DNA of 32,379 bases. Origin: Candidatus Rokuibacteriota bacterium (lineage in GTDB: Bacteria; Methylomirabilota; Methylomirabilia; Rokubacteriales; CSP1-6). The notes under the pieces are model-generated. The model was given only the letters and a program-made list of their open reading frames with translations, was not told where the DNA came from and ran no database searches. A program made the position numbers and the translations under genes. The first letter of the stretch is position 1; each line of letters opens with the position of its first letter. Shown here piece by piece: positions 1-8,200 of this stretch. The stretch spans positions 1 to 32,379 of the forward strand of contig JACPCH010000214.1 of the NCBI GenBank assembly GCA_016179875.1. Direction: 5' to 3'.

Positions 1-178
1 GCAGCACGTCCGCGACGAGGGCGGTGGCCGTCACGTGCGGGGTGTGCTGTGGCTCGCGGACGACCATCTCGCCGTCCACCAACTCGATCGGCTCGTCCTC
101 GCCGAGGACGCCGAGCTCCACGAGCCGGTCGTACTCCTTGCGGGTCCAGCGGCGCGTCCGGGTCGGAAGCGTGCTCAT
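1..178 (-). CDS. Uma2-family (DUF820) endonuclease-like protein, N-terminal part; runs off window edge
   Basis: Reverse-strand translation from ATG at 178: MSTLPTRTRRWTRKEYDRLVELGVLGEDEPIELVDGEMVVREPQHTPHVTATALVADVL; the RWT..EYDRLVE.GVL..D..IELVDGE pattern is typical of Uma2 proteins. Confidence 0.8.
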   Translation of the reverse strand, partial: MSTLPTRTRRWTRKEYDRLVELGVLGEDEPIELVDGEMVVREPQHTPHVTATALVADVL

Positions 179-184
179 GCGCGC

Positions 185-213
185 AGTCTAGGGAACGGCC
201 GGACCGGGGTCAA
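185..213 (-). promoter_or_regulatory. Putative sigma70-type promoter of the Uma2 gene: TTGACC-17-TAGACT, 6 nt upstream of ATG
   Basis: Minus strand TTGACC CCGGTCCGGCCGTTCCC TAGACT GCGCGC ATG. Confidence 0.5.
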
Positions 214-260
214 TGTCACCTGGCGGATACAGCGGGTCCGCGCCCGATGGCGCGGTGGGG

Positions 261-911
261 TCACGCCGCGGCCGCGCGCCGCAGCGCGCGGACCGCCTCG
301 GCGGGGTCGGCGGCGCCGAAGATCGCCGAGCCGGCGACGAGCGTGGTGGCGCCGTCCTCCACCAGCGATCGCGCCAGATCCGCCTTCACGCCACCGTCCA
401 CCGAGACCTCCACCGGCCGCGCCCCGAGCAGCGCGCGGACCTCGCGGATCTTCCGGTGGGCGCCCGGGATGAACGACTGGCCGCCGAAGCCCGGGTTCAC
501 GGACATGACCAGCACGAGGTCGAGGTCGTCCAGCACGTACTCGAGCGCGCTCGGGGGCGTGGACGGGTTCAGCGCGACGCCGGCCCGGGCGCCGAGCTCG
601 CGGATCTGGGCGAGCGTGCGCGCGAGGTGCGGGCACGCCTCGGCGTGGACGGTGACCATGTCGCTGCCGGCGGCGACGAACTCGGGGATGTAGCGCTCGG
701 GCTCGACGATCATCAGGTGCACGTCGAGCGGCAGGCGCGTGCGCTTGCGGAGCGCGGCGACGACGACGGGGCCGACGGTGAGGTTCGGCACGAACCGGCC
801 GTCCATCACGTCGACGTGGAGCTGGTCGGCCCCGCCCGCCTCGACCCGCGCGACGTCCTGGCCGAGCGCGGCGAAGTCGGCGGAGAGGATCGAGGGCGCG
901 ATCCGGATCAC
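261..911 (-). CDS. rpe: Ribulose-phosphate 3-epimerase
   Basis: 216 aa; MIRIAPSILSADFAALG, HVDVMDGRFVPNLTVGP, DVHLMIVEPE, MSVNPGFGGQSFI, VDGGV motifs. Confidence 0.97.
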   Translation of the reverse strand: MIRIAPSILSADFAALGQDVARVEAGGADQLHVDVMDGRFVPNLTVGPVVVAALRKRTRLPLDVHLMIVEPERYIPEFVAAGSDMVTVHAEACPHLARTLAQIRELGARAGVALNPSTPPSALEYVLDDLDLVLVMSVNPGFGGQSFIPGAHRKIREVRALLGARPVEVSVDGGVKADLARSLVEDGATTLVAGSAIFGAADPAEAVRALRRAAAA

Positions 912-932
912 GCTCCCGTTATACCGCGAAAG

Positions 933-2219
933 CTACGCGCGGCGGAAGCGAACCGCCGTGAACCCGTCGGTGCCGTGGCGGTGGGGCAGGCACCGGAGCG
1001 TGCCGTCGGCCTCGAGCGGGAAGGGGAACGCCGCCGGCGGGTCGGGGCGGAAGTCGGGATGGGCCGCCCGGAACGCTTCCGTGACCGCCTCGTTCTCCTC
1101 GGGCTCGAGCGAGCACGTCGCGTAGACGAGCCGGCCGCCCGGCTTGACCATGGCCGCCCCGGCGGCCAGGAGCCCGCGCTGGCGCTCGGCGCCGGCGGCG
1201 AGGTCGCCGGGCTGGCGGCGCCACTTCACGTCGGGGTTGCGGCGGAGCACGCCGAGGTTCGAGCACGGCGCGTCCGCGCTGCCCTCGAGCGTCTCGACGA
1301 TGCCGGCGCCCAGCCGCGCGGCGGCCTCGCGAACCCGGGCGAGCCGCATCGGGTGCGGATCGAAGGCGAGCACCCGCCCGCGGTTGTCCAGAAGCTGGGC
1401 GAGGTGCGTCGTCTTCGTGCCCGGGGCGGCGCAGACGTCGGCGACGGTGTCGCCGGGCCGCGGCTCGAGCAGCCGCGCCACCAGCATGGACGCCTCGTCC
1501 TGGACGGCGAACGCGCCTTCGGCGAAGGCGCGCCAGGCCGCGGGCGCGCCGCTCCCGCCCACCACGAGCCCCTCCGGCGCCCAGCGGGTCGGCCGGGGGG
1601 CGAGGCCCTCCTCGGCGGCGAGGCGGGCGGCGAGGGCCTCGCGCGAGACGCGCAGCGTGTTGGCGCGGAGCGTGAGCGGCGGCCGCTCGTTCATCGCCCG
1701 CATGAGCGCCTCGGCCTCGTCCTGCCCGTAGCGGGCGACCCAGCGCGCGGCGAGCCAGGTCGGGAACGAGCAGCGCGTGGCGAGCGCGTCCAGCGGATCG
1801 CGCGGCGGCGCCGGCTCCCGCTCGGCCGCGCCGCGCCGGGCGAACGCGCGCAGGACCGCGTTGACGAACCCGGCGACGCCCGGCTTGCCGCGCGCCAGCG
1901 TGACGGCGTCGTCCACCGCGGCGAACGGCGGCACGCGCTCGAGGAACGCGAGCTGGTAGGCCGTCATCCGGAGGATCGCCAGCACGGGCGCGTCGAGCGC
2001 GTCGAGGCGCCGCTTCGAGTGCGGCGCCAGGATCCAGTCGAGGTAGCGCTGCCAGCGGAGCGTGCCGTACACCAGCTCGGTGGCGAGCGCGGCGTCGCGC
2101 GGCGGGAGCGGGCGCGCGGCGAGCGCGGCGTCGAGGGCGAGGTCGGCGAAGGCGGCGTCGGCCGCCACGCGCGTGAGCACGTGGGCCGCGACCGCGCGCG
2201 CGGCCGACGCGCGCTTCAC
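933..2219 (-). CDS. rsmB: 16S rRNA (cytosine-967-C5)-methyltransferase RsmB, with an apparently shortened motif IV region
   Basis: NusB-like N-terminus plus CAAPGTKTTHLAQLL and DAPCSNLGVLRRNPDVKWRR, YATCSLEPEENE; GTG start overlaps fmt stop (GTGA). Confidence 0.93.
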   Translation of the reverse strand: MKRASAARAVAAHVLTRVAADAAFADLALDAALAARPLPPRDAALATELVYGTLRWQRYLDWILAPHSKRRLDALDAPVLAILRMTAYQLAFLERVPPFAAVDDAVTLARGKPGVAGFVNAVLRAFARRGAAEREPAPPRDPLDALATRCSFPTWLAARWVARYGQDEAEALMRAMNERPPLTLRANTLRVSREALAARLAAEEGLAPRPTRWAPEGLVVGGSGAPAAWRAFAEGAFAVQDEASMLVARLLEPRPGDTVADVCAAPGTKTTHLAQLLDNRGRVLAFDPHPMRLARVREAAARLGAGIVETLEGSADAPCSNLGVLRRNPDVKWRRQPGDLAAGAERQRGLLAAGAAMVKPGGRLVYATCSLEPEENEAVTEAFRAAHPDFRPDPPAAFPFPLEADGTLRCLPHRHGTDGFTAVRFRRA

Positions 2220-3136
2220 GGCGTCCGGAAGACGGCGCCGGGCGCGAGGCGCGCGCCGCGCAGATAATCGGCCCACGGCATCGCGCGGCGGTTCTCCGGC
2301 TGCACCTCGGTCGGCAGGAGCGCGCCCGCGCCCGTCGCGACGGCGAGGCTCCCGGCGTGGGCGACGAGCGTCCCGGGCGCGATCCCGCTCGGGCCGGGCA
2401 CGGCGGCGGCGCGCCAGATCGTGAGCGCGCCCGCCGGGGCCAGCGCGAGCCCGCCCGGCCACGGATTGCAGCCGCGCACCCGGTTCGCCAGCTCGCGCGC
2501 GGGCCGGCGCCAGTCGAGGTGGCCGTCGGCCTTCTTGAGCCGGGGCGCCGCCGTCGCCTCCTCGTGGCGCTGGGGCGTGGAGGTGAGCGCGGGCAGGCGC
2601 GCGAGCGTGTCGGTCAGCACCTCGGCGCCGAGCCCGGCCAGGCGCGCCGCCAGCTCGCCCGCGGTCTCGTCGGCGCCGATCGGCGTGGACGCGGCGAGGA
2701 GGATCGGCCCCGTGTCCATGCCCTCGTCCATCTGGAACGTGGTGACGCCGGTCATGGTCTCGCCGCGGATGAGCGCCCACTGGATGGGCGCGGCGCCCCG
2801 GTAGCGCGGCAGGAGCGAGCCGTGGACGTTGATCGAGCCGCGCGCCGGCGCGTCGAGCACGGCCCGCGGCAGGATCTGGCCGAAGGCGACGACGACGGCG
2901 ACGTCGGCGCCGAGCGCCCGCAGCCGCTCGGGCCACTCCGGGTCGCGCAGGCGCGCGGGCTGGAGCACGCTCACGCCCGCGGCGCGCGCACGGACCTTGA
3001 CCGGCGGCGGCTGGAGCCGCTGGCCGCGGTGGGCGGGCCGGTCGGGCTGCGTGACGACGGCGACGACCTCGTGCCGGGCCAGCACCGCCTCGAGCGTCGG
3101 CAGCGCGAACCCGGGGGTGCCGTAGAAGAGGACCTT
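2216..3136 (-). CDS. fmt: Methionyl-tRNA formyltransferase; conserved N-terminus begins directly at the def stop codon with no canonical start codon
   Basis: KVLFYGTPGFALPTLEAVLARHEVVAVVTQPDRP..., NVHGSLLPRYRGAAPIQWALIRGE, GVTTFQMDEGMDTGPIL; nearest standard start is GTG at 3085. Confidence 0.92.
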   Translation of the reverse strand, partial: KVLFYGTPGFALPTLEAVLARHEVVAVVTQPDRPAHRGQRLQPPPVKVRARAAGVSVLQPARLRDPEWPERLRALGADVAVVVAFGQILPRAVLDAPARGSINVHGSLLPRYRGAAPIQWALIRGETMTGVTTFQMDEGMDTGPILLAASTPIGADETAGELAARLAGLGAEVLTDTLARLPALTSTPQRHEEATAAPRLKKADGHLDWRRPARELANRVRGCNPWPGGLALAPAGALTIWRAAAVPGPSGIAPGTLVAHAGSLAVATGAGALLPTEVQPENRRAMPWADYLRGARLAPGAVFRTP

Positions 3137-3659
3137 AAAGCGCGAAGGCGTGGCGGGGGGCGTCCTCGCGGAGACCTTCTTTCTTGATCTTCCGCTTGAT
3201 GCGGTCGCGCGTCACCGGGTCGAGGCGGTCGATGAAGAGCACGCCGTCGAGGTGGTCCATCTCGTGCTGGAGCACCCGCGCGCGCAGGTCGCGGGCCCGG
3301 ATCCGCACGGGGCCGCCGTCGGCGCCCGCGGCCTCGACGTCGACCCACTCGGCGCGCGCGACGGGCGCGAACACGCCGGGGATCGAGAGGCACCCCTCCT
3401 CCGCCGTCACCTGGCCGCCCTGGGCGATGATCACCGGGTTGACGAGCGCCTGGACGCCGCGGCCCGCCTCGTCGCCGACGACGACCAGGCGCAGCGAGAC
3501 ACCGACCTGCGGGGCGGCGAGGCCGATCCCGACCTCGTCGTACATCGTCTCGGTCATGTCCTCGATCAGCGTCCGGACCTCCGGGGTGACCTCGCCGACG
3601 GGCAGCGCCCGCCGCCGCAGCACCGGATCGCCGTATTTTCTGACTCTCAGAACCGCCAT
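3135..3659 (-). CDS. def: Peptide deformylase
   Basis: MAVLRVRKYGDPVLRRRA, GIGLAAPQVG, EEGCLSIPG, LQHEMDHLDGVLFIDRL motifs; stop TAA at 3137-3135. Confidence 0.97.
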   Translation of the reverse strand: MAVLRVRKYGDPVLRRRALPVGEVTPEVRTLIEDMTETMYDEVGIGLAAPQVGVSLRLVVVGDEAGRGVQALVNPVIIAQGGQVTAEEGCLSIPGVFAPVARAEWVDVEAAGADGGPVRIRARDLRARVLQHEMDHLDGVLFIDRLDPVTRDRIKRKIKKEGLREDAPRHAFAL

Positions 3660-5449
3660 TCGACCGGGTCCACCTCCACGTCCATGATACCGCGGCTCCG
3701 CCCGCGCCCCGCACGAAGCTCGGCGAGCGCGTCGCCGAGGAGCCGCGGCAGCTCGGCGCCGCCCTTCACCACGAAGCGAAGCGCGCGGCCCTTGCGGTCG
3801 GCGGCCGGCGGGTAGACGGTGAGCCCCGTCACGCCGGCGAGCGCCGCGCCGACGGCCCGGGCGAGCCGCCCGGGCGCGTCCCCGGTCCCGGAGAGCGTGA
3901 CGACGGCGAGCCGGCGGAACGGCGGGTAGCCGAGCTCGGCGCGGAACTTGAGCTCGCGCTGGTAGAACGCGGCGAGGTCGTTCGCGCGCAGGGCCTCGAA
4001 CACGTAGTGCGCGGGATTCTGCGACTGCACGATCAGGGCCCCGTCCGGCCTGACGCGCTCGGCCGCCGCCCACAGGAGCCCGAGCGCGCGCTCGCCCGCC
4101 CGGAAGTCGGGCAGGCGCAGGAGCTGGTCCGGCGAGACGAACGCCGCCAGGCCGAGCGACGCCGGGCCGAAGAGCCTGAGCGCGCCCCGGGTGCCGACGA
4201 CGACGTCGGCCGCTGCGGCGGCGGCGCGCTGGGCCTCGCCGCGCGCGCCGCGGACCGCGTCGGGGTCGTAGCGCGCCACGCGCGCGTCGGGGAACCGGCG
4301 GCGCACGGCGTGCTCCACGCGCTCGGCGCCCCAGCCGAACGGCGACAGGCGCCGGCCCCGGCACGCCGGACACGTGTCGGGCAGCGGGACCGGCGCGGCG
4401 CAGAGCCGGCAGACGAGCGCCGCGGCCGTGCGCGAGTAGGCGAGGCCGATCGCGCACTCCGGGCAGCGGAGCATCTCGCCGCACTCGTCGCACGCGAGCG
4501 ACGAGGTGAGCCGGCTCACGCCGAGGAACGCGCGGCGGCCCGCGGCGAGCGTCTCGCGCAGCGCCCGCGCGACGGGCGGCGTGAGCGGCTCGCGCCGGAG
4601 GATGCCGCGGGTGTCGGCCACGCTCACCGCGGGCCAGGGGCCGGGCGGCGCCGCCTCGGCCCGCGCCAGGCCGCTGTCGGCCCGCCACCACATCTCCACC
4701 GAGGGCGTGGCGGAGGTCAGCACGAGTGTCAGGCCTTCGCGCCGCGAGCGCTCGAGGGCGACGTCGCGCGAGTGCAGGCGCGGCGGCCCCGGCGGCTTGT
4801 GGGCGGCCTCGTGCTCGTCGAGGAGGACGACGGTCGCGGGCGGCGCGAGCGGCGCCAGCAGGGCGGAGCGCGTCCCGGTCGCCAGGCGCGCCGACCCGTC
4901 GGCGAGGGCGCGCCACGCGGCGGCGCGCTCGGCGTCCGCGGCGCCGGAGTCGAGCCGCACGACGCGGCCGAGCTTCGCGAGCCGCTGCGCCCAGCGCGCC
5001 GAGGTCTCCACGTCCGCCGCGATGACGAGCCCCGCGCCCGTCGCCCCCTCGAGCCGCTCCAGCACGCGCTTTTCCCGTCCGGCGCCGATCAGCAGCTCGG
5101 GCTTCCGGCTCACCGCGGGCGCGCCCGCCGGCGCCGCGCCGCCGCCCGGGCCGACCGGCGGGGGCAGGAGGGCGGCGCAGGTGGAGCCGACGGTGGACAG
5201 GGACTCGCTCGCGATCCATCCGACGAGGTCGAGCTGCGCCGCCGAGAGGACCGGCGCGGCGTCGGCCAGCCGCGCGATCGGCTTCAGCCCCGCCTCGGCG
5301 CCCTCGCGCAGGGCCAGCACGATCCCGACGCGCGCGGCGCCGTGGAGCGGGGCGACCACGCGCTGGCCCGGGGCGAGCGTCGCGCCCTCGGGCACGCGGT
5401 AGGAGAAGGGGTGGGCGACCGGGGCGTCGAACGCGACGTCCGCGATCAT
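3647..5449 (-). CDS. priA: PriA-like primosomal protein with degenerate helicase motifs
   Basis: N-terminal VAFDAPVAHPFSYRVPEG..PGQRVVAPLHG; zinc cluster CDECGEMLRCPECAIGLAYSRTAAALVCRLC..CPACRG; LPDFRAGER; TSATPSVE; C-terminal DVEVDPVEWRF. Confidence 0.88.
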   Translation of the reverse strand: MIADVAFDAPVAHPFSYRVPEGATLAPGQRVVAPLHGAARVGIVLALREGAEAGLKPIARLADAAPVLSAAQLDLVGWIASESLSTVGSTCAALLPPPVGPGGGAAPAGAPAVSRKPELLIGAGREKRVLERLEGATGAGLVIAADVETSARWAQRLAKLGRVVRLDSGAADAERAAAWRALADGSARLATGTRSALLAPLAPPATVVLLDEHEAAHKPPGPPRLHSRDVALERSRREGLTLVLTSATPSVEMWWRADSGLARAEAAPPGPWPAVSVADTRGILRREPLTPPVARALRETLAAGRRAFLGVSRLTSSLACDECGEMLRCPECAIGLAYSRTAAALVCRLCAAPVPLPDTCPACRGRRLSPFGWGAERVEHAVRRRFPDARVARYDPDAVRGARGEAQRAAAAAADVVVGTRGALRLFGPASLGLAAFVSPDQLLRLPDFRAGERALGLLWAAAERVRPDGALIVQSQNPAHYVFEALRANDLAAFYQRELKFRAELGYPPFRRLAVVTLSGTGDAPGRLARAVGAALAGVTGLTVYPPAADRKGRALRFVVKGGAELPRLLGDALAELRAGRGRSRGIMDVEVDPVEWRF

Positions 5450-5450
5450 G

Positions 5451-6149
5451 TTACCGGGTCCGGCGCTTGTCGTACTCCCGTCGCGCGAGCTGGAGGTCCT
5501 CCCACGCCATGCGCTTGTATTCCTCGCCGGGGTTGCGGAGGAGGAACGCCGGATGGAAGGTCGGGATCAGCACCGCCGAGCCGTAGGGATGCACGCGCCC
5601 GCGCAGCTTGCCGATGGGCTCGCGCGTGTGCAGGAGCGCCTGCGTCGCGACGCTCCCGAGGGCGAGGATGACCTTGGGCTGGAGCGCCGCGAGTTGCGCG
5701 GCGAGCACGGGCGCGCAGGCCGCCAGCTCGTCGGGCTCGGGGTTGCGATTGGCTGGTGGGCGGCACTTGACGGTGTTGCTGATATAGACTTCGTCGCGCC
5801 GCAGCTCGACCTTGCGCGCCTCGAGCATCCGCGTGAGGAGCTGGCCCGCGCGGCCGACGAACGGCAGGCCCTGCGCGTCCTCGTCGGCGCCCGGCCCCTC
5901 GCCGATCACCACGAACTCGGCCCGCGGGTTGCCCGAGCCGAAGACGATCGTCGTGCGCCCGTCGCAGAGCTTGCACTTGCGGCAGCCCTGGAGCGCGCGC
6001 TCCTGGGCCGCCAGCGCCTCCTCCGGGCCGAGCAGGTAGTCGCCGCTCAGGGGGAGCGCGGCGACGCCGAGGTCGCGGTGGTGGCGCAGGGTGGCGCCGA
6101 GCGCGCCGAGCACGTCGGCGAGCGCCTCGCGCGGGTCGGCGCCCGGCAT
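5451..6149 (-). CDS. Uracil-DNA glycosylase, family 4 (Fe-S type)
   Basis: [76 protein letters not shown] motifs. Confidence 0.95.
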   Translation of the reverse strand: MPGADPREALADVLGALGATLRHHRDLGVAALPLSGDYLLGPEEALAAQERALQGCRKCKLCDGRTTIVFGSGNPRAEFVVIGEGPGADEDAQGLPFVGRAGQLLTRMLEARKVELRRDEVYISNTVKCRPPANRNPEPDELAACAPVLAAQLAALQPKVILALGSVATQALLHTREPIGKLRGRVHPYGSAVLIPTFHPAFLLRNPGEEYKRMAWEDLQLARREYDKRRTR

Positions 6150-6153
6150 GCGG

Positions 6154-7374
6154 CTAGGTGTGCGCCTTGCGGGCGGCGGCGCCGGCGCGGAGCGCCAGGA
6201 CGTGGCTCAGGATCGCGTCGGCCACCGCGGCCTTCGGCATCCGCGGCAGCGCGCGGGTGCCGCCCCAGCGGTCGAGCAGCAGCACCTCGTTGTCCTCGGC
6301 GTCGAAGCCGATGCCCTGCCGGCTCACGTCGTTCGCCACGAGCAGGTCGATGCCCTTGCTCTCGAGCTTGGCGCGGGCGTGGGCGGCCACGTCGTGGGTC
6401 TCGGCGGCGAAGCCCACGATGAAGGCGCCGGTGCGGCGGGCCGCCACCTCCGCGAGGATATCGGGGTTCGGCACCAGCTCGAGCGTGACCTCGCGCTTGC
6501 CCTTGAGCTTGGTCCCGGCCGGGTGCTTCGCGCGATAGTCGGCGACCGCCGCCGCCTTGACGACGAGGGTGGCCGACGGCAGGTGCTGGAGCACCGCCTC
6601 GCGCATCTCCTCAGCCGTCTGGACCGGGACGAAGACACAGCCGGGCGGAGGCGTGAGGGCCGTCGGGCCGGAGATCAGCGTCACCTGGGCGCCCCGGCGC
6701 AGCGCCGCCGTCGCGAGGCCGTAGCCCATCTTGCCCGAGGAGCGGTTGGAGATGTAGCGCACGGGGTCGATCGGCTCGCGCGTCGGGCCGGCGGTGACCA
6801 GGACGCGGTCGCCGGCCAGGTCGCGGGCCGGCGAGAGCGCCCGGTAGAGCGCCTCGACGATCCGCTCGACCTCGGGCAGACGCCCCTTGCCGGCGAGGCC
6901 GGAGGCGAGCGCGCCCTCCTCGGGCTCGAGCACGGTGACGCCGCGCGCGCGCAGCGTGGCGACGTTCGCCTGCACCGCCGGGTGCGCCCACATGCCGCCG
7001 TCCATGGCGGGGGCCATCAGCACGGCCCCGCGCGCGGCCAGCAGGAGCGTCGTCAGGGGGTCGTCGGCGATCCCGTGCGCCGCCTTGGCCAGGACGTTGG
7101 CGGTGGCGGGGGCGACGAGGACCGCGTGGCAGCGCTCGGCGAGGGCGACGTGCTCGACCGCCTCGGCGCTCTGCGGATCGAAGAGGTTGGTGAGGACCGG
7201 GCGGCCGGAGAGCGTCCGGAAGGTGAGCGGGCCCACGAACTCCCGCGCGTGCTCCGACAGGCACACGGTCACGGCGGCGCCGAGGCCCGTGAGCTCGCGC
7301 AGCAGGTACGCCGCCTTGTAAGCGGCGATCGAGCCCGTCACCCCCAGGATCAGCTCGCGGCCGGCGAGGCTCAT
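6154..7374 (-). CDS. coaBC: Bifunctional phosphopantothenoylcysteine decarboxylase/phosphopantothenate-cysteine ligase
   Basis: ILGVTGSIAAYKAAYLLREL, LVAPATANVLAK, MAPAMDGGMW.HP, VTAGPTREPIDPVRYISNRSSGKMGYGLA, KAAAVADYR, GFAAET. Confidence 0.96.
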   Translation of the reverse strand: MSLAGRELILGVTGSIAAYKAAYLLRELTGLGAAVTVCLSEHAREFVGPLTFRTLSGRPVLTNLFDPQSAEAVEHVALAERCHAVLVAPATANVLAKAAHGIADDPLTTLLLAARGAVLMAPAMDGGMWAHPAVQANVATLRARGVTVLEPEEGALASGLAGKGRLPEVERIVEALYRALSPARDLAGDRVLVTAGPTREPIDPVRYISNRSSGKMGYGLATAALRRGAQVTLISGPTALTPPPGCVFVPVQTAEEMREAVLQHLPSATLVVKAAAVADYRAKHPAGTKLKGKREVTLELVPNPDILAEVAARRTGAFIVGFAAETHDVAAHARAKLESKGIDLLVANDVSRQGIGFDAEDNEVLLLDRWGGTRALPRMPKAAVADAILSHVLALRAGAAARKAHT

Positions 7375-7586
7375 GGCTTGGCCGTGTCGCCCTCTTCCTT
7401 CACGCGGTACTCGACCTTGGCCGCCGCGATCTCCTCCAGCGCGCCGCTGGTCGGCTTCTTGTGCCGGCTCTCCACGCGCGGCGGCGCGCCGCGGTTCAGC
7501 TGCCGCGCCCGCTTGGCCGCCAGCACCACCAGCAGGTAGCGGTTCGACACCTTGTTGAGCGAGCTCTCCAGGGAAGGGAATGCCAT
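7371..7586 (-). CDS. rpoZ: DNA-directed RNA polymerase omega subunit
   Basis: 71 aa MAFPSLESSLNKVSNRYLLVVLAAKRARQLNRG...TSGALEEIAAAKVEY; located directly downstream of gmk. Confidence 0.92.
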   Translation of the reverse strand: MAFPSLESSLNKVSNRYLLVVLAAKRARQLNRGAPPRVESRHKKPTSGALEEIAAAKVEYRVKEEGDTAKP

Positions 7587-8200
7587 CACTCGCTGACCTC
7601 CAGATCTGGGAGTGTGAGGCGGAGGCGGCCGGTGCGGCAGCGCTCCGCCTGGATGATCGACGCCAGGTGCTCCATCGCCTCCTTGACGTCGCGGTTCACG
7701 ATCAGGTAGTCGTACCGGCGCCACAGCGCGATCTCCTCGCGCGCGCGCTGCAGGCGCCGGGCGATCTCGGTCTCGGCGTCCGAGCGCCGCTCGCGCAGCC
7801 GCTGCTCGAGCTCCTTCAGGGAGGGCGCCACGATGAATACCAGCACGGCCTCGGGATAGCGCGCGCGCAGCTGCGCCGCCCCCTGGGTGTCGATGTCGAG
7901 CAGCACGTCGTGGCCGGCGGCCAGCGCCTGCTCGAGGGCCGTGGCGCGCGTGCCGTAGAGGTTGCCGTGCACCGTCGCCCACTCCGCGAACTCCCCGCGC
8001 GCCAGCATCTCGCGGAACCGCGCCTCCGTGACGAACGAGAAGTCCACGCCGTCGAGCTCGCCGGCGCGCGGCGGCCGCGTGGTCACCGACACCGAGTACG
8101 CCAGCTCGGGCAGGCGCAGCCGCATCGCGCGGCACAGCGTGGTCTTGCCGGCGCCCGAGGGCGCCGAGACCACGAAGAGCGTGCCGTGGCGCTCGATCAT
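7586..8200 (-). CDS. gmk: Guanylate kinase
   Basis: GTLFVVSAPSGAGKTTLCRAM, YSVSVTTRPPRAGELDGVDFSFV, LLDIDTQGAAQL, VFIVAPSLKELEQRLRER. Confidence 0.97.
   Translation of the reverse strand: MIERHGTLFVVSAPSGAGKTTLCRAMRLRLPELAYSVSVTTRPPRAGELDGVDFSFVTEARFREMLARGEFAEWATVHGNLYGTRATALEQALAAGHDVLLDIDTQGAAQLRARYPEAVLVFIVAPSLKELEQRLRERRSDAETEIARRLQRAREEIALWRRYDYLIVNRDVKEAMEHLASIIQAERCRTGRLRLTLPDLEVSE

Noticed and set aside
213-2267. 684-aa plus-strand ORF antisense to rpe/rsmB
   Set aside because: Antisense artefact; both minus-strand genes are well supported.
4007-5671. 554-aa plus-strand ORF antisense to priA
   Set aside because: Arg-rich shadow ORF without recognisable motifs.
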